Of a stretch of 64,000 nucleotides of DNA, positions 16,301-23,340 are shown piece by piece. The notes under the pieces were generated by a model that made no database searches, had not been told where the DNA came from, and saw only the letters and a list, made by a program, of their open reading frames with translations. This DNA is from Prado023 sp963697345 (lineage in GTDB: Bacteria > Actinomycetota > Actinomycetes > S36-B12 > CAIYMF01): positions 15,738-79,737 of the forward strand of contig CAVONS010000011.1 in assembly GCA_963697345.1 (NCBI GenBank), read 5' to 3'. A program made the position numbers and the translations under genes. Positions within the stretch are counted from its first letter, which is position 1. Each line of letters opens with the position of its first letter.

Positions 16301-17696
16301 TGTACGAGACCAGGTCGTAGAGGCAGAACCCATCGTGCGCGGTCACGAAGTTGACGCTCTGATAGGGCCGGTACATGTCCTGCGGACCATCGGGGAACAG
16401 GTCAGCGCTTCCGTACACGCGGGACATCAGGGCCGGGACCAGCCCGGGATCGCCCTTGATGAAGCCACGCACGTCGTCGCGGTAGCGCCCATTCCACTGC
16501 CGCCACATGATCCCCGGGAAGTCCTGACCCAGCTGGTAGGAGCCGAGGTCCCACGCCTCGGCGGTCACGCGCAGGTTGTGGGTGCCAGCCACGATGCCGA
16601 TCTCGTTGACCAGCGGCGACGGCACGGCATCGATGGCACCCTGGGCGTCGCGGGTCAGGATCGAGGCGAGGTCGAAACGGTATCCGTCGACGCCCATGTG
16701 CTCGGCCCAGTGCGCGAGGCTGCGCAGCACGAGCGCCCGCGTGGCGAGGTTGGCAGCCTCCGTGGTGTTCCCGCACCCGGTGTCGTTGCGGTACGAGCCA
16801 TCCGGGCCGACGATGTAGTAGGAATCGTTGTCGATTCCGGCAAGGCTGTAGGTCGGTCCGCTCCAATCGCCCTCCGCCGTGTGGTTGTAGACGACGTCCA
16901 GCCACACCTCGATCCCTGCTGCGTGCAGGGCGTCGACCATCTCCTGGAACTCCGCGACAGCGTCGTCCTGGGCGTACCCCTGGTGGGGGGCGAAGAAGTT
17001 CATGGTCATGTAGCCCCAGTAGTTGCCCTCCTGGGGGTCGAACTGGTGGACGGGCAGCAGCTCGACCACGGTGACCCCGAGGTCGAGGAGGTGGTCGATC
17101 CTGTCGATCACACCGCGGAACGTCCCGCGGCGTTCGGCCGCCACACCGCTGTTGGCTCGCGCTGTGAAGCCCTTGACGTGCATCTCGTAGATGACCGTGT
17201 CGTGTGTGTGCCGCGGCCCGGGGCGCGGCACGCCCCCCGCGGCCCAGGCCGGGGTCGGCAGCACGCCCAGGACGGCAAGGCCATCGTTGGCTTGCTCACC
17301 ACGCGCTGCCTCACGTGAGAACGTCGGCGGGAAGAACAGTCGGTGGGCGCAGGGGTCGCAGAGCACCTTGGCCGGCCGGAACCGGTTCGTGGGGCCGGCT
17401 GGGCCGTCGACGCGATAGGCGTAGTAGGCAGCCGTGGGCACCCGGGCTGCACTGACCAGGCAGTGCCAGAGCCGGCCGGTCTTGTTGACCAGCGGATCCA
17501 GGCGCACCTCCAGGACCGGCACGACGGTGTCGTGCGCACCATAGATCAGCAGCGTGACGGCGCTGGCGGTGCGCGAGTAGAGCGAGAAGTTCCACGCCTG
17601 CTCCTGCTGGACCCATGTGGCGCCCAGGGGAGCGGGCGCTCCCTCCTCACGTTCCCAGGCATCGATCGTGACCACGTTGCCCATCGTCGGGACCAT
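13317..17696 (-). CDS. glgX-hypF: GlgX-HypF fusion: isoamylase-type glycogen debranching enzyme joined to HypF carbamoyltransferase
   Basis: A single 1459-codon frame. Residues 1 to about 682 are a complete GH13 debranching enzyme: beta-sandwich N-terminus, then catalytic-barrel motifs YRFDLASIL (about 340), TAEAWDLGSY (about 377) and NFVTAHDGF (about 450), ending in the usual C-terminal beta strands. Residues about 690-1459 are a complete HypF: acylphosphatase-like GVVQGVGFRPF, two Cx2C zinc-finger pairs (from about 792), a YrdC-like adenylate domain, and the Kae1-like domain (VNHHHAHLASL, LDGTGYGPD, GLSGGVFAN). HypF makes the carbamoyl group for the CN ligands. The join falls at the natural end of GlgX, with no stop. 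The ATG at 17696 follows AGGAGGT. A one-base error near 15645 could hide a GTGA junction, so two separate proteins remain possible. Confidence 0.85.
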   Translation of the reverse strand: MVPTMGNVVTIDAWEREEGAPAPLGATWVQQEQAWNFSLYSRTASAVTLLIYGAHDTVVPVLEVRLDPLVNKTGRLWHCLVSAARVPTAAYYAYRVDGPAGPTNRFRPAKVLCDPCAHRLFFPPTFSREAARGEQANDGLAVLGVLPTPAWAAGGVPRPGPRHTHDTVIYEMHVKGFTARANSGVAAERRGTFRGVIDRIDHLLDLGVTVVELLPVHQFDPQEGNYWGYMTMNFFAPHQGYAQDDAVAEFQEMVDALHAAGIEVWLDVVYNHTAEGDWSGPTYSLAGIDNDSYYIVGPDGSYRNDTGCGNTTEAANLATRALVLRSLAHWAEHMGVDGYRFDLASILTRDAQGAIDAVPSPLVNEIGIVAGTHNLRVTAEAWDLGSYQLGQDFPGIMWRQWNGRYRDDVRGFIKGDPGLVPALMSRVYGSADLFPDGPQDMYRPYQSVNFVTAHDGFCLYDLVSYNDRHNEANGHGGTDGSSDNHSWNCGWEGDEGAPPDVLALRMRQMKNLAALMMLSNGVPMIVAGDEFANTQHGNNNPYNQDNEITWLDWDRLESHHELFDFFRSMIALRKARRSIARSRFWRDDVEWFGTEGGPDTSSWSHSLAWRLSGAHFGEGDLYVMVNAYHQPLEFHVQSAGAWRRIVDTNLPAPEHVLALAEAPLVGPTVTVAPALRGRAVHVTGTVQRWGLRVTGVVQGVGFRPFVTRLGRELGLVGHVGNDPDGVFIEAQGPPAALTELLGRLRTDAPPLAVVEDIEIRVIPAGDPPPEPGFRIVASAGSPGATSIPADTAVCDDCLRELRDPADRRFGYPFIACTHCGPRFTITTGLPYDRANTTMAGFPLCAACSAEYTDPGSRRFHAQPTACPQCGPTLGMPVAQVVEALRAGLIVAIKGVGGYHLACDARDAAAVRTLRERKQRGDKPFALMAADLATARAIVDLDEEARDLLVSRAAPIVIAPAADGVLAAHVAPRTGTLGVMLPYAPLHHLLFDAGAPSVLVMTSANLADEPICIDPDEAQERLAGIADVFCHHDRPIHVACDDSVIRVVHGAAQPVRRSRGYAPIPLVLPMTAQPMVAVGGELKATACVAAGGRAWLSQHIGDTANLETLAMLARTVDTLCALQRVTPTAIVSDAHPGYLSRQWAAQRAAALGVEHVLVNHHHAHLASLLVEHRVPSDEPVLGLVLDGTGYGPDSTIWGGELLLGNCRAVRRVGHLRPITLPGGDAAIRHPSRSAVAHLEAAGLPWFGTASANALTAEEQALLASMLATGSHCTPTTSMGRLFDAVASLLDVRHDIDYEAQAAIELEALAARELRAQQLLAGEQPDGATGTLTGVPAGWDPVPAVGTDPDGMVILDPSGWIGQAVADHAAGVPAGRSALEFHLGLAQALSQAAVLICAREAVDTVGLSGGVFANSVLSGACQVALRRAGLKVLVHSVVPPNDGGLALGQVAVAASRMDPGT

Positions 17697-17720
17697 CAGG
17701 ACCTCCTGCCACCGAGGCTA
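17697..17720 (-). promoter_or_regulatory. Promoter -10 and strong ribosome site of glgX-hypF
   Basis: On the minus strand TAGCCT (17720-17715) is followed by AGGAGGT (17708-17702) and the ATG at 17696. The predicted leader is about a dozen bases. A dedicated promoter here would make glgX-hypF-hypC-hypD-hypE a transcription unit separate from the phosphatase upstream. Confidence 0.5.
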
Positions 17721-17801
17721 TTGCCTGTTCGAGTGGTTCGGCTCAGCCAGCACGCGCGGAGCCCGGAGCCCAGGCGGCCAGATCCCCTGCACGGCCCGGA
17801 G

Positions 17802-17972
17802 CTTCGCACCCGTTGTGGTCGAACCCGGCCTCTACGGGAGCCGGGCACCACAGGTTCGCGCCCGTTCGGGTTGATAGATCGCCCACCAGGGCGCCGGGTT
17901 CAACCGCAACGAGCGCGAAGTCGGTGGCAGCGGCGCATGACAGGACCCGGAACGACCACAAGTGGCGCGAAG
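17802..17972. repeat. Nested inverted repeat in the 452-base gene-free region upstream of glgX-hypF
   Basis: Outer arms at 17802-17828 and 17946-17972 match as reverse complements at 21 of 27 positions, centred on TTGTGGTCG. Inner arms at 17855-17874 and 17900-17919 match at 17 of 20, around TTCGCGC. The loop holds a further CGCCC/GGGCG stem (17880-17893). A separate hairpin CCCGGC/GCCGGG lies at 17824-17845. I found no credible open frame in 17721-18148. The nesting resembles a palindromic repeat element or a multi-site regulatory region; which one is unknown. Confidence 0.6.
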
Positions 17973-18057
17973 TTCCCGACCTCGGCGCCGGCCGGTCGCC
18001 TCCGGGGCCATCTGGGGCCCCCACCCGTCGCACCGCGGCCGGGGCAGAGCCCCAGGC

Positions 18058-18152
18058 GGAAGCCGACCTCAGGCGGGGAGCCGGGACCTCACACCGCGGA
18101 AGCCGACCTCAGGCGGGGAGCCGGGACCTCACACCGCGGAAGCCGACCTCAG
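18058..18152. repeat. 40-bp direct tandem repeat, 2.4 copies
   Basis: Two perfect 40-base units (18058-18097, 18098-18137) and the first 15 bases of a third. Each begins GGAAGCCGACCTCAGG and contains CCGGGACCTCACACCGCG. The partial third copy overlaps the stop codon of the phosphatase gene, so the gene's 3' end lies in repeat sequence. Perfect identity suggests recent slippage duplication. Confidence 0.9.
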
Positions 18153-18970
18153 GTCGGGGGCGCGGGCTGGGTCAATGCGGCGCGCAGGCGGCCGATCGTG
18201 TCCGCGTCCAATCCCAGACCCGCGGTGAAGTAGCCCTCGATCGTGCCGTACTCGGCAGACATCTGCCGCACGGCGGTTGCCAGGTACTCCTGATCCACCC
18301 CGAGCACCGGAAGGAGCACGGAGTGATCCCCACCGGCGGCGTCGAACTTGTCGAAGAGGGGTTGCAGCGCCGGCACCAGCAACTGGTTGGTCATCAGGTA
18401 CTCGGTCATGACGTCCTCGTCGGACACGCCCAGGAGCATCAGCAGGGCGGCAGCGGCCCAGCCCGTGCGGTCCTTGCCGGTGGTGCAGTGGAACAGCGCA
18501 GGGCGGCGCTCCGGGGAGGCCAGACCCATGAAGAGCTCGCGATAGCTGGCCTGGGCGCTGGGAAGGGCGACCAGCTCACGGTATGCGCCATCGAAGAGTT
18601 GGCGAACCGCTGCTCCGTGCAGCGCCCTCGTGGCGGCAGGGGGATCGTTCAGGAGCGCAAGCAGATCGGCTGGGACCGAGGCCTCGGAGTCGGCCAGGAC
18701 ATCAAGTTCGAGCAGCTCGGTCCCTGCGGGCAGGACGTCTGGATCGGCCATCCGCTCGCCGTGGCTGCGCAGGTCGTAGACCGTGCGGATTCCCAGCGCG
18801 GCGAAGGCGTCCAAGTCCACGCCGGCCAGGGGGCTGAGCCGATCCGAGCGGTACACCAGACCCCGGGCGACAGTCCCGCCGTCCGCAGTCGGCCAGCCGC
18901 CGAGGTCGCGCAGGTTGGGCACGCTGGCCACACCCAGGGCGGCGCCGGGCGCGGGTTGGGCCACGGTCAT
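18149..18970 (-). CDS. Tyrosine-protein phosphatase (MptpB-like)
   Basis: 273 residues. The phosphatase loop HCTTGKDRTG is at 161-170, with nucleophile C162 and Arg168, a form typical of MptpB/PTPB-like dual-specificity phosphatases of Actinobacteria. NLRDLGGWPTADGG at the N-terminus and YDLRSHGER are the other family motifs. It should remove phosphate from phosphotyrosine, phosphoserine or phosphoinositides. There is no signal peptide, so it is cytoplasmic unless exported by another route. The ATG at 18970 follows GAGGAGGTCAACG. It is downstream of lpdA with a short repetitive frame in between. Confidence 0.9.
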   Translation of the reverse strand: MTVAQPAPGAALGVASVPNLRDLGGWPTADGGTVARGLVYRSDRLSPLAGVDLDAFAALGIRTVYDLRSHGERMADPDVLPAGTELLELDVLADSEASVPADLLALLNDPPAATRALHGAAVRQLFDGAYRELVALPSAQASYRELFMGLASPERRPALFHCTTGKDRTGWAAAALLMLLGVSDEDVMTEYLMTNQLLVPALQPLFDKFDAAGGDHSVLLPVLGVDQEYLATAVRQMSAEYGTIEGYFTAGLGLDADTIGRLRAALTQPAPPT

Positions 18971-19095
18971 CGTTGACCTCCTCGGTTGCTGGCGGGTTCG
19001 GTGCTGGCGGGTTCGGTGCTGGCGGGTTCGGTTGTGGCGGGTTCGGTCGTGGAGGACTTGCGCCGGGGACGGCGAGGTTCCTCAGTCGAAGGCAC
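18967..19095 (-). CDS. Possible 42-residue repetitive peptide (TEPAS repeats) between lpdA and the phosphatase
   Basis: A short frame from GTG at 19095 to a TGA that overlaps the phosphatase ATG (ATGA). It encodes an Arg/Lys-rich head followed by TTEPA-TTEPA-STEPA-STEPA-type pentapeptides. The frame comes from the 15-bp tandem repeat described separately. The overlaps at both ends imitate real operon junctions, but no homologue is recognised and no ribosome site is convincing. It could be a small disordered linker-like protein, or an accident of a repeat whose unit is a multiple of three. Confidence 0.25.
   Translation of the reverse strand: MPSTEEPRRPRRKSSTTEPATTEPASTEPASTEPASNRGGQR
18987..19046. 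repeat. 15-bp tandem repeat, four copies
   Basis: The unit TGCTGGCGGGTTCGG occurs three times exactly (18987-19031) and once with two changes (19032-19046), then decays. It lies between lpdA and the phosphatase start. A unit of 15 bases keeps all reading frames open or closed together. Confidence 0.9.
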
Positions 19096-20470
19096 GCAGC
19101 CGTCGCGCCGCCTCGGCCAGGGAACCAGTCAGCGAGGGGTAGACCGTGAAGGTGGCGGCCACCTCATCGACGGTCATCCGCTGCTCGACTGCCAGGGACA
19201 GGCCGAAGATCAGCTCCGAGGCCTTCGGTGCCACGACCACGCCGCCGATCACGATGCGGGTGCCGCGGCGGCAGATCACCTTGACGAAGCCGTCCGAGAT
19301 GCCCTGCATCTTGGCGCGCGCATTCGTGGCCAGCGGCAGCGTGACGACGTCGGCGCGGACCCGTCCCGCATCCACGTCGGCCTGCGTGTAGCCGACGGTG
19401 GCGATCTCGGGATCCGTGAACACGTTCGAGCTGACGGTCCGCAGGTCCAGGGGCGCCACGGCACCGCCGAGCGCGTGCCACATCGCGATGCGACCCTGCA
19501 TCGCGGCAACAGAGGCCAGCAGGAACACCCCCGTGCAGTCCCCGGCGGCGTACACCCCGCGGGCAGAGGTCCGCGAGACCCGGTCAACCTCGACGTAGCC
19601 CGCGTCGGTGGTCCGCACGCCGGCCCCGGGCAGCCCCAGGTCCTCGGTGTTGGGAACCGAGCCGACGGCCATCAGGCAGTGCGAGCCGGTCACGGTGCTC
19701 CCATCTGCCAACGTGACCACCACCGAGTCCCCGGCCCGCGTGGCTGCCGTGGCCCGCGTCCGGCGCAGCACCGTCATCCCCCGGCGCTCGAAGACGTCCT
19801 CCAGCACCTGGGCGGCCTCCGGATCCTCGCCGGGCAGCACATGCTCGCGACTGGACACAAGCACGACCTGGGAGCCGAGGGCCTGGTAGGCGCACGCGAA
19901 CTCCGCCCCGGTGACGCCCGAGCCGACGACGATCAGCTTCTCGGGGACCTCCGACAGTGCATAGACCTGCTCCCACGTGAGGATCCGCTCGCCATCGGGC
20001 AGCGCTGCGCCCAACGTGCGCGGCCGCGCCCCCGTGGCCAGCAGGACAGCGTCGGCCTCGATGCGCTCCGCGCCCCCGGACGCCAGCTCGGCCACCACCG
20101 CTGAGGGCCCGTCGAGCCGACCTCGCCCCACCAGCAGCCGCACGCCCTCGCGCACGCAGCGCGCGGCCGTATCGGCGCTCTGGGCTCCCGCCAGGTCGCG
20201 GATGCGTGCGTTCACGGCAGCCAGATCCACTCCGATCGCCTCGGCGGCGCCGGTGATCCCCAGGGCCCCGCTCTGACGGACCTGGGTCGCGGACTCGGCC
20301 ACGGCCAGCAGGGCCTTGCTCGGCACGCAGTCGGTGAGCACCGCGGATCCGCCGATCCCATCCGAGTCGACGAGGGTGACCTGTGCCCCCATCTGGGCCG
20401 CGACCAGGGCAGCCTCATACCCGCCCGGACCTCCGCCGACGATCACCACCGCAGTCATGGGCACGATCAT
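19082..20470 (-). CDS. lpdA: LpdA-type NAD(P)H flavoprotein reductase (dihydrolipoamide dehydrogenase-like)
   Basis: 462 residues of the pyridine nucleotide-disulfide reductase fold. FAD-binding VVIVGGGPGGYEAAL is at 7-21, NAD(P)-binding IVVGSGVTGAEFA in the middle, VYAAGDCTG for FAD, and the dimerisation domain at the C-terminus. The redox site reads GGSAVLTDCVPSK with only C48; the first cysteine of the usual CxxxxC pair is absent. Mycobacterial LpdA (Rv3303c) shows the same loss and acts as a quinone reductase, so that role is more likely here than lipoamide reduction. Start is ATG at 20470, or 20458 four codons later. Confidence 0.88.
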   Translation of the reverse strand: MIVPMTAVVIVGGGPGGYEAALVAAQMGAQVTLVDSDGIGGSAVLTDCVPSKALLAVAESATQVRQSGALGITGAAEAIGVDLAAVNARIRDLAGAQSADTAARCVREGVRLLVGRGRLDGPSAVVAELASGGAERIEADAVLLATGARPRTLGAALPDGERILTWEQVYALSEVPEKLIVVGSGVTGAEFACAYQALGSQVVLVSSREHVLPGEDPEAAQVLEDVFERRGMTVLRRTRATAATRAGDSVVVTLADGSTVTGSHCLMAVGSVPNTEDLGLPGAGVRTTDAGYVEVDRVSRTSARGVYAAGDCTGVFLLASVAAMQGRIAMWHALGGAVAPLDLRTVSSNVFTDPEIATVGYTQADVDAGRVRADVVTLPLATNARAKMQGISDGFVKVICRRGTRIVIGGVVVAPKASELIFGLSLAVEQRMTVDEVAATFTVYPSLTGSLAEAARRLRAFD

Positions 20471-20503
20471 CGCGCATCGGACCCAGGGTCGTCGGACAGA
20501 GGT

Positions 20504-23299
20504 TCAGGACAGGGTCACGCGATAGGGACCTCCGGTGGCGCACCCGATGACCCGCCAGCCGCCCGACGGGTCCTGCGGCGCCGTGCCCTCGGGCACCTCC
20601 ACCATGCGCAACTCGTCGAGGCCGATCGAGTCGATGACCTGCGGCTGCTCGGCACCGGGCACCCACACGTCCAGGGAACAGGAATCGGGGATGCCGTCCA
20701 CCGGCCCCGCGCCCTCGGTGGTGCCGTCGACGCGGACCCGGCGACCCTCGGAGTCGATCGCCTCGATCCGACCTGGGGCGCTGCGGGGATACGGACGCTT
20801 CAGCGGTTCGAGCTCGGCGTTGCGCGTGGAGAGCTCGCGCGCCTCGGGGCAGGCGACACGGCGGATGTGGCCGACCTGCTTGGCGGGATAGTTGTGCGGG
20901 TCACCGCACCCCACCTTCCAGATCCACACCGCCGACCCCACCCGGAGATCATCCTCTGCGGCACCGAACCGCGCGTTGCGCTCGAGATTGGCCAGGGGAT
21001 CGCCGAAGGTGCCCCACTCCCCGACCCACAGCGGGCTGCCCCAGTCCGCGGCAGCCCTGGCCGCCAGTGCGTATCCGCGCTCGATGCCCACGGTGGTGAT
21101 CCCCAGCGACTGGTCCATGGTGATCGACTCGTTGTACAGGTGCGGGGAGAACACGACCTGCGAGTCGGAGGTGAACCCGTGCGGCGGGAGCGGGTCGACC
21201 CCGAACCCGGACCACCAGATGCTCGGCTCCAGGAACACCGGATGCGCATAGCCGCCGGGAGCCGCCTGCTCGCCGGCGCGGATCGCCTCGATGGCCCGCG
21301 CGTGATAGCGGCCCAGCAGCATCCCACTGGTCAGGGGCGCCTGCTCGGCGAAGGCGGGCTCGTTGAGCAGGTCGTACCCGACCACCGTCGGGTTGGCTCC
21401 GAACTCGGTGGCCAGACGCCCCCACACGCTGACGAGCTCCTCCTGGATCGACTCGCGATCGGTGTAGAACGAGGTGAACGCCCGCAGGACGTTGGGGGCC
21501 AGGTCGCGGCCCGTGAACTGGCACGGCGGCGCATTGTCGTAGTACGAGGCCCACTCGGGGGCGCCGTCCCAGCCGGTCATCGGCGAGGTCCCGCTGCGGC
21601 ACTCGGTCCCCTCCGGGGCGAGGACACCCATGCCCCACGCGTCCTGGTGGATGTCGAGGACGACGTGGATCCCGTGCTGCCCCGCCCAGTCGACGGCCTG
21701 CCTGGCCCGATCGATCTGCGCCCCGTCGATCTGACCCGGAGCGGGCTGCAGCGCCGACCACGAGAGCACCAGCCGCACGGCGTTGAAGCCCATCGCTGCG
21801 ATATCGGCGAAGTCCTGCTCCGTCAGGGGAAGGACCGCAGGGATCGCCGGATCCGCCTCGTAGTACTCCCCCAGCTGGTTGACGTTCACGCCCCGCAGGA
21901 TCACCTGTGCCCCGCGCTGGTCGGACAGGACGACGCCGCCGTCCTCATCGCGGCGCACTGTCAGGGGCCCCGGAGGCGCCGGCTCGTAGGGCACAGCGAC
22001 AGGTTGCGCCGGCAGGGCGACCGGCGCGGGATCGTTGCCGGCCAGGGGCTCGACACCCGTGTACTCCCCGGTCTGGCGCACGACCATGAGGACCGCGCCC
22101 ACCACCAGCGCGCCGGCCGCGAGACCGAACACCCAGGAGCGATCAGGTCTCGGGGCCCGGGACATCAGCCAGAGGCCGAGTGCCGCGAACGGGGCCAGCA
22201 TCAGGCCGAAGGACAGCCCCTCAGCCAGGCGCAGGTAGGTCGCGGGCAGGATCCACAGGTCGTCACCGCCGGGCACGTCCGTTCCGAACACGAGGTGGAT
22301 CACGGACTGCACCAGGGCCAGGGAGAGTCCCGCCGCCAACCCCGCGATGGCCCCAGCCACGAGCCGTGACCCGACGGTGCGGGGGATCTCGATGCGTATC
22401 AACGTGCGTCGGGCACTTCCGGCCAGGAGGAGGGCGACCAGCAGGATGGCTGCGACCTCACCCCCCTGCCCGGATGCAACCGTGGGGGCCAGGAGACGCC
22501 ATCCGCTGGGGTGGGCATAGCCCACGGGTGAGCCGGTCCACCAGTACTGGGCCAGCCATCCGCCCACCACGGCCAGGCCCAGCGCGATCAGCGCGGCCGG
22601 GACGGTGGCCCGGGGCGGCTCAGGCACGGCATCCTGCGCCCCCGCACGCTCGGCGCGTCCCGGGGACCACAGGAGCGCAGCCACGAGGGCGGGGATCCAG
22701 CCGTACACGAGGGCCTTGATCCCGGTGAAGCCCGTCGCCCAGACCAGGTAGGTCGCTGACGAGCCCAGGGGGAGGCCGACCTCGGACCCGCCGGCCAGCG
22801 CCGGGGCCATGAGCACCACGGAATAGATGAGCTTGGCCGTCATCATCGACAGGACGACCAGAATCCAGACCCGCGTCAGGACCCAGTGCCGTGGGGCTGC
22901 CGGGGTGGCCGCGGCCAGCAGTGTTCGGCTCGTCCACCAGAGGATCACGACGATGAGGGGGGCGAGCAGGACGTACTGCAGCCACGTCCACGGCTCGGCT
23001 GCGGGCATCGCGCCCGTCCAGGCGACGGGAGCCGCCAGGCCGGAGGGGTCCAGGAGCGCGGCGGCGACGATCACCGTGAGCATCGCGCCCGCGGCCCCCC
23101 ACGAGGAACGGGCGTGGTGCCTGCTGAACTGCGCGTCATCGGCAGCGGGAGCCTCGGCGGTGGCAGTCACGGGAGCAGCGCCGGGCATGGGCGCCCCGGG
23201 GGTGGATGACCCGGGCATGGGCGCCCCATCCAGGAAGGCGATCACGTCAGGATCCAGGCCCTCCAGGGGATCGTCGGACCGGCCCGCGGAGTCACTCAT
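20504..23299 (-). CDS. Polytopic membrane protein fused to a GH5 (endoglycoceramidase-like) glycoside hydrolase
   Basis: 931 residues. A Pro/Ala-rich cytoplasmic N-terminus (1-65) is followed by about ten hydrophobic segments (about 70-430). A GH5 domain follows from about 450, opening with VILRGVNVNQLGEYY; its acid/base is E647 (YDLLNEPAF) and its nucleophile E761 (VGEWGTFG). A short beta domain (about 820-931) ends the chain. The signatures resemble GH5 enzymes that cleave glycolipids or aryl glycosides. The arrangement would hold the enzyme on the outer membrane face, close to lipid-linked glycans. The ATG at 23299 was chosen because upstream codons overlap the divergent gene. Substrate is unknown. 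Confidence 0.85.
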   Translation of the reverse strand: MSDSAGRSDDPLEGLDPDVIAFLDGAPMPGSSTPGAPMPGAAPVTATAEAPAADDAQFSRHHARSSWGAAGAMLTVIVAAALLDPSGLAAPVAWTGAMPAAEPWTWLQYVLLAPLIVVILWWTSRTLLAAATPAAPRHWVLTRVWILVVLSMMTAKLIYSVVLMAPALAGGSEVGLPLGSSATYLVWATGFTGIKALVYGWIPALVAALLWSPGRAERAGAQDAVPEPPRATVPAALIALGLAVVGGWLAQYWWTGSPVGYAHPSGWRLLAPTVASGQGGEVAAILLVALLLAGSARRTLIRIEIPRTVGSRLVAGAIAGLAAGLSLALVQSVIHLVFGTDVPGGDDLWILPATYLRLAEGLSFGLMLAPFAALGLWLMSRAPRPDRSWVFGLAAGALVVGAVLMVVRQTGEYTGVEPLAGNDPAPVALPAQPVAVPYEPAPPGPLTVRRDEDGGVVLSDQRGAQVILRGVNVNQLGEYYEADPAIPAVLPLTEQDFADIAAMGFNAVRLVLSWSALQPAPGQIDGAQIDRARQAVDWAGQHGIHVVLDIHQDAWGMGVLAPEGTECRSGTSPMTGWDGAPEWASYYDNAPPCQFTGRDLAPNVLRAFTSFYTDRESIQEELVSVWGRLATEFGANPTVVGYDLLNEPAFAEQAPLTSGMLLGRYHARAIEAIRAGEQAAPGGYAHPVFLEPSIWWSGFGVDPLPPHGFTSDSQVVFSPHLYNESITMDQSLGITTVGIERGYALAARAAADWGSPLWVGEWGTFGDPLANLERNARFGAAEDDLRVGSAVWIWKVGCGDPHNYPAKQVGHIRRVACPEARELSTRNAELEPLKRPYPRSAPGRIEAIDSEGRRVRVDGTTEGAGPVDGIPDSCSLDVWVPGAEQPQVIDSIGLDELRMVEVPEGTAPQDPSGGWRVIGCATGGPYRVTLS

Positions 23300-23340
23300 G
23301 ACAGGATCATCCCGCATGCCACGCAGCGAACGGAGGCACC

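Noticed and set aside
13557..17318. A 1253-codon open frame on the plus strand opposite glgX-hypF
   Set aside because: It is the antisense shadow of a high-G+C gene: His/Gly/Arg/Asp-rich, no domain motifs, and every GlgX and HypF motif lies on the other strand.
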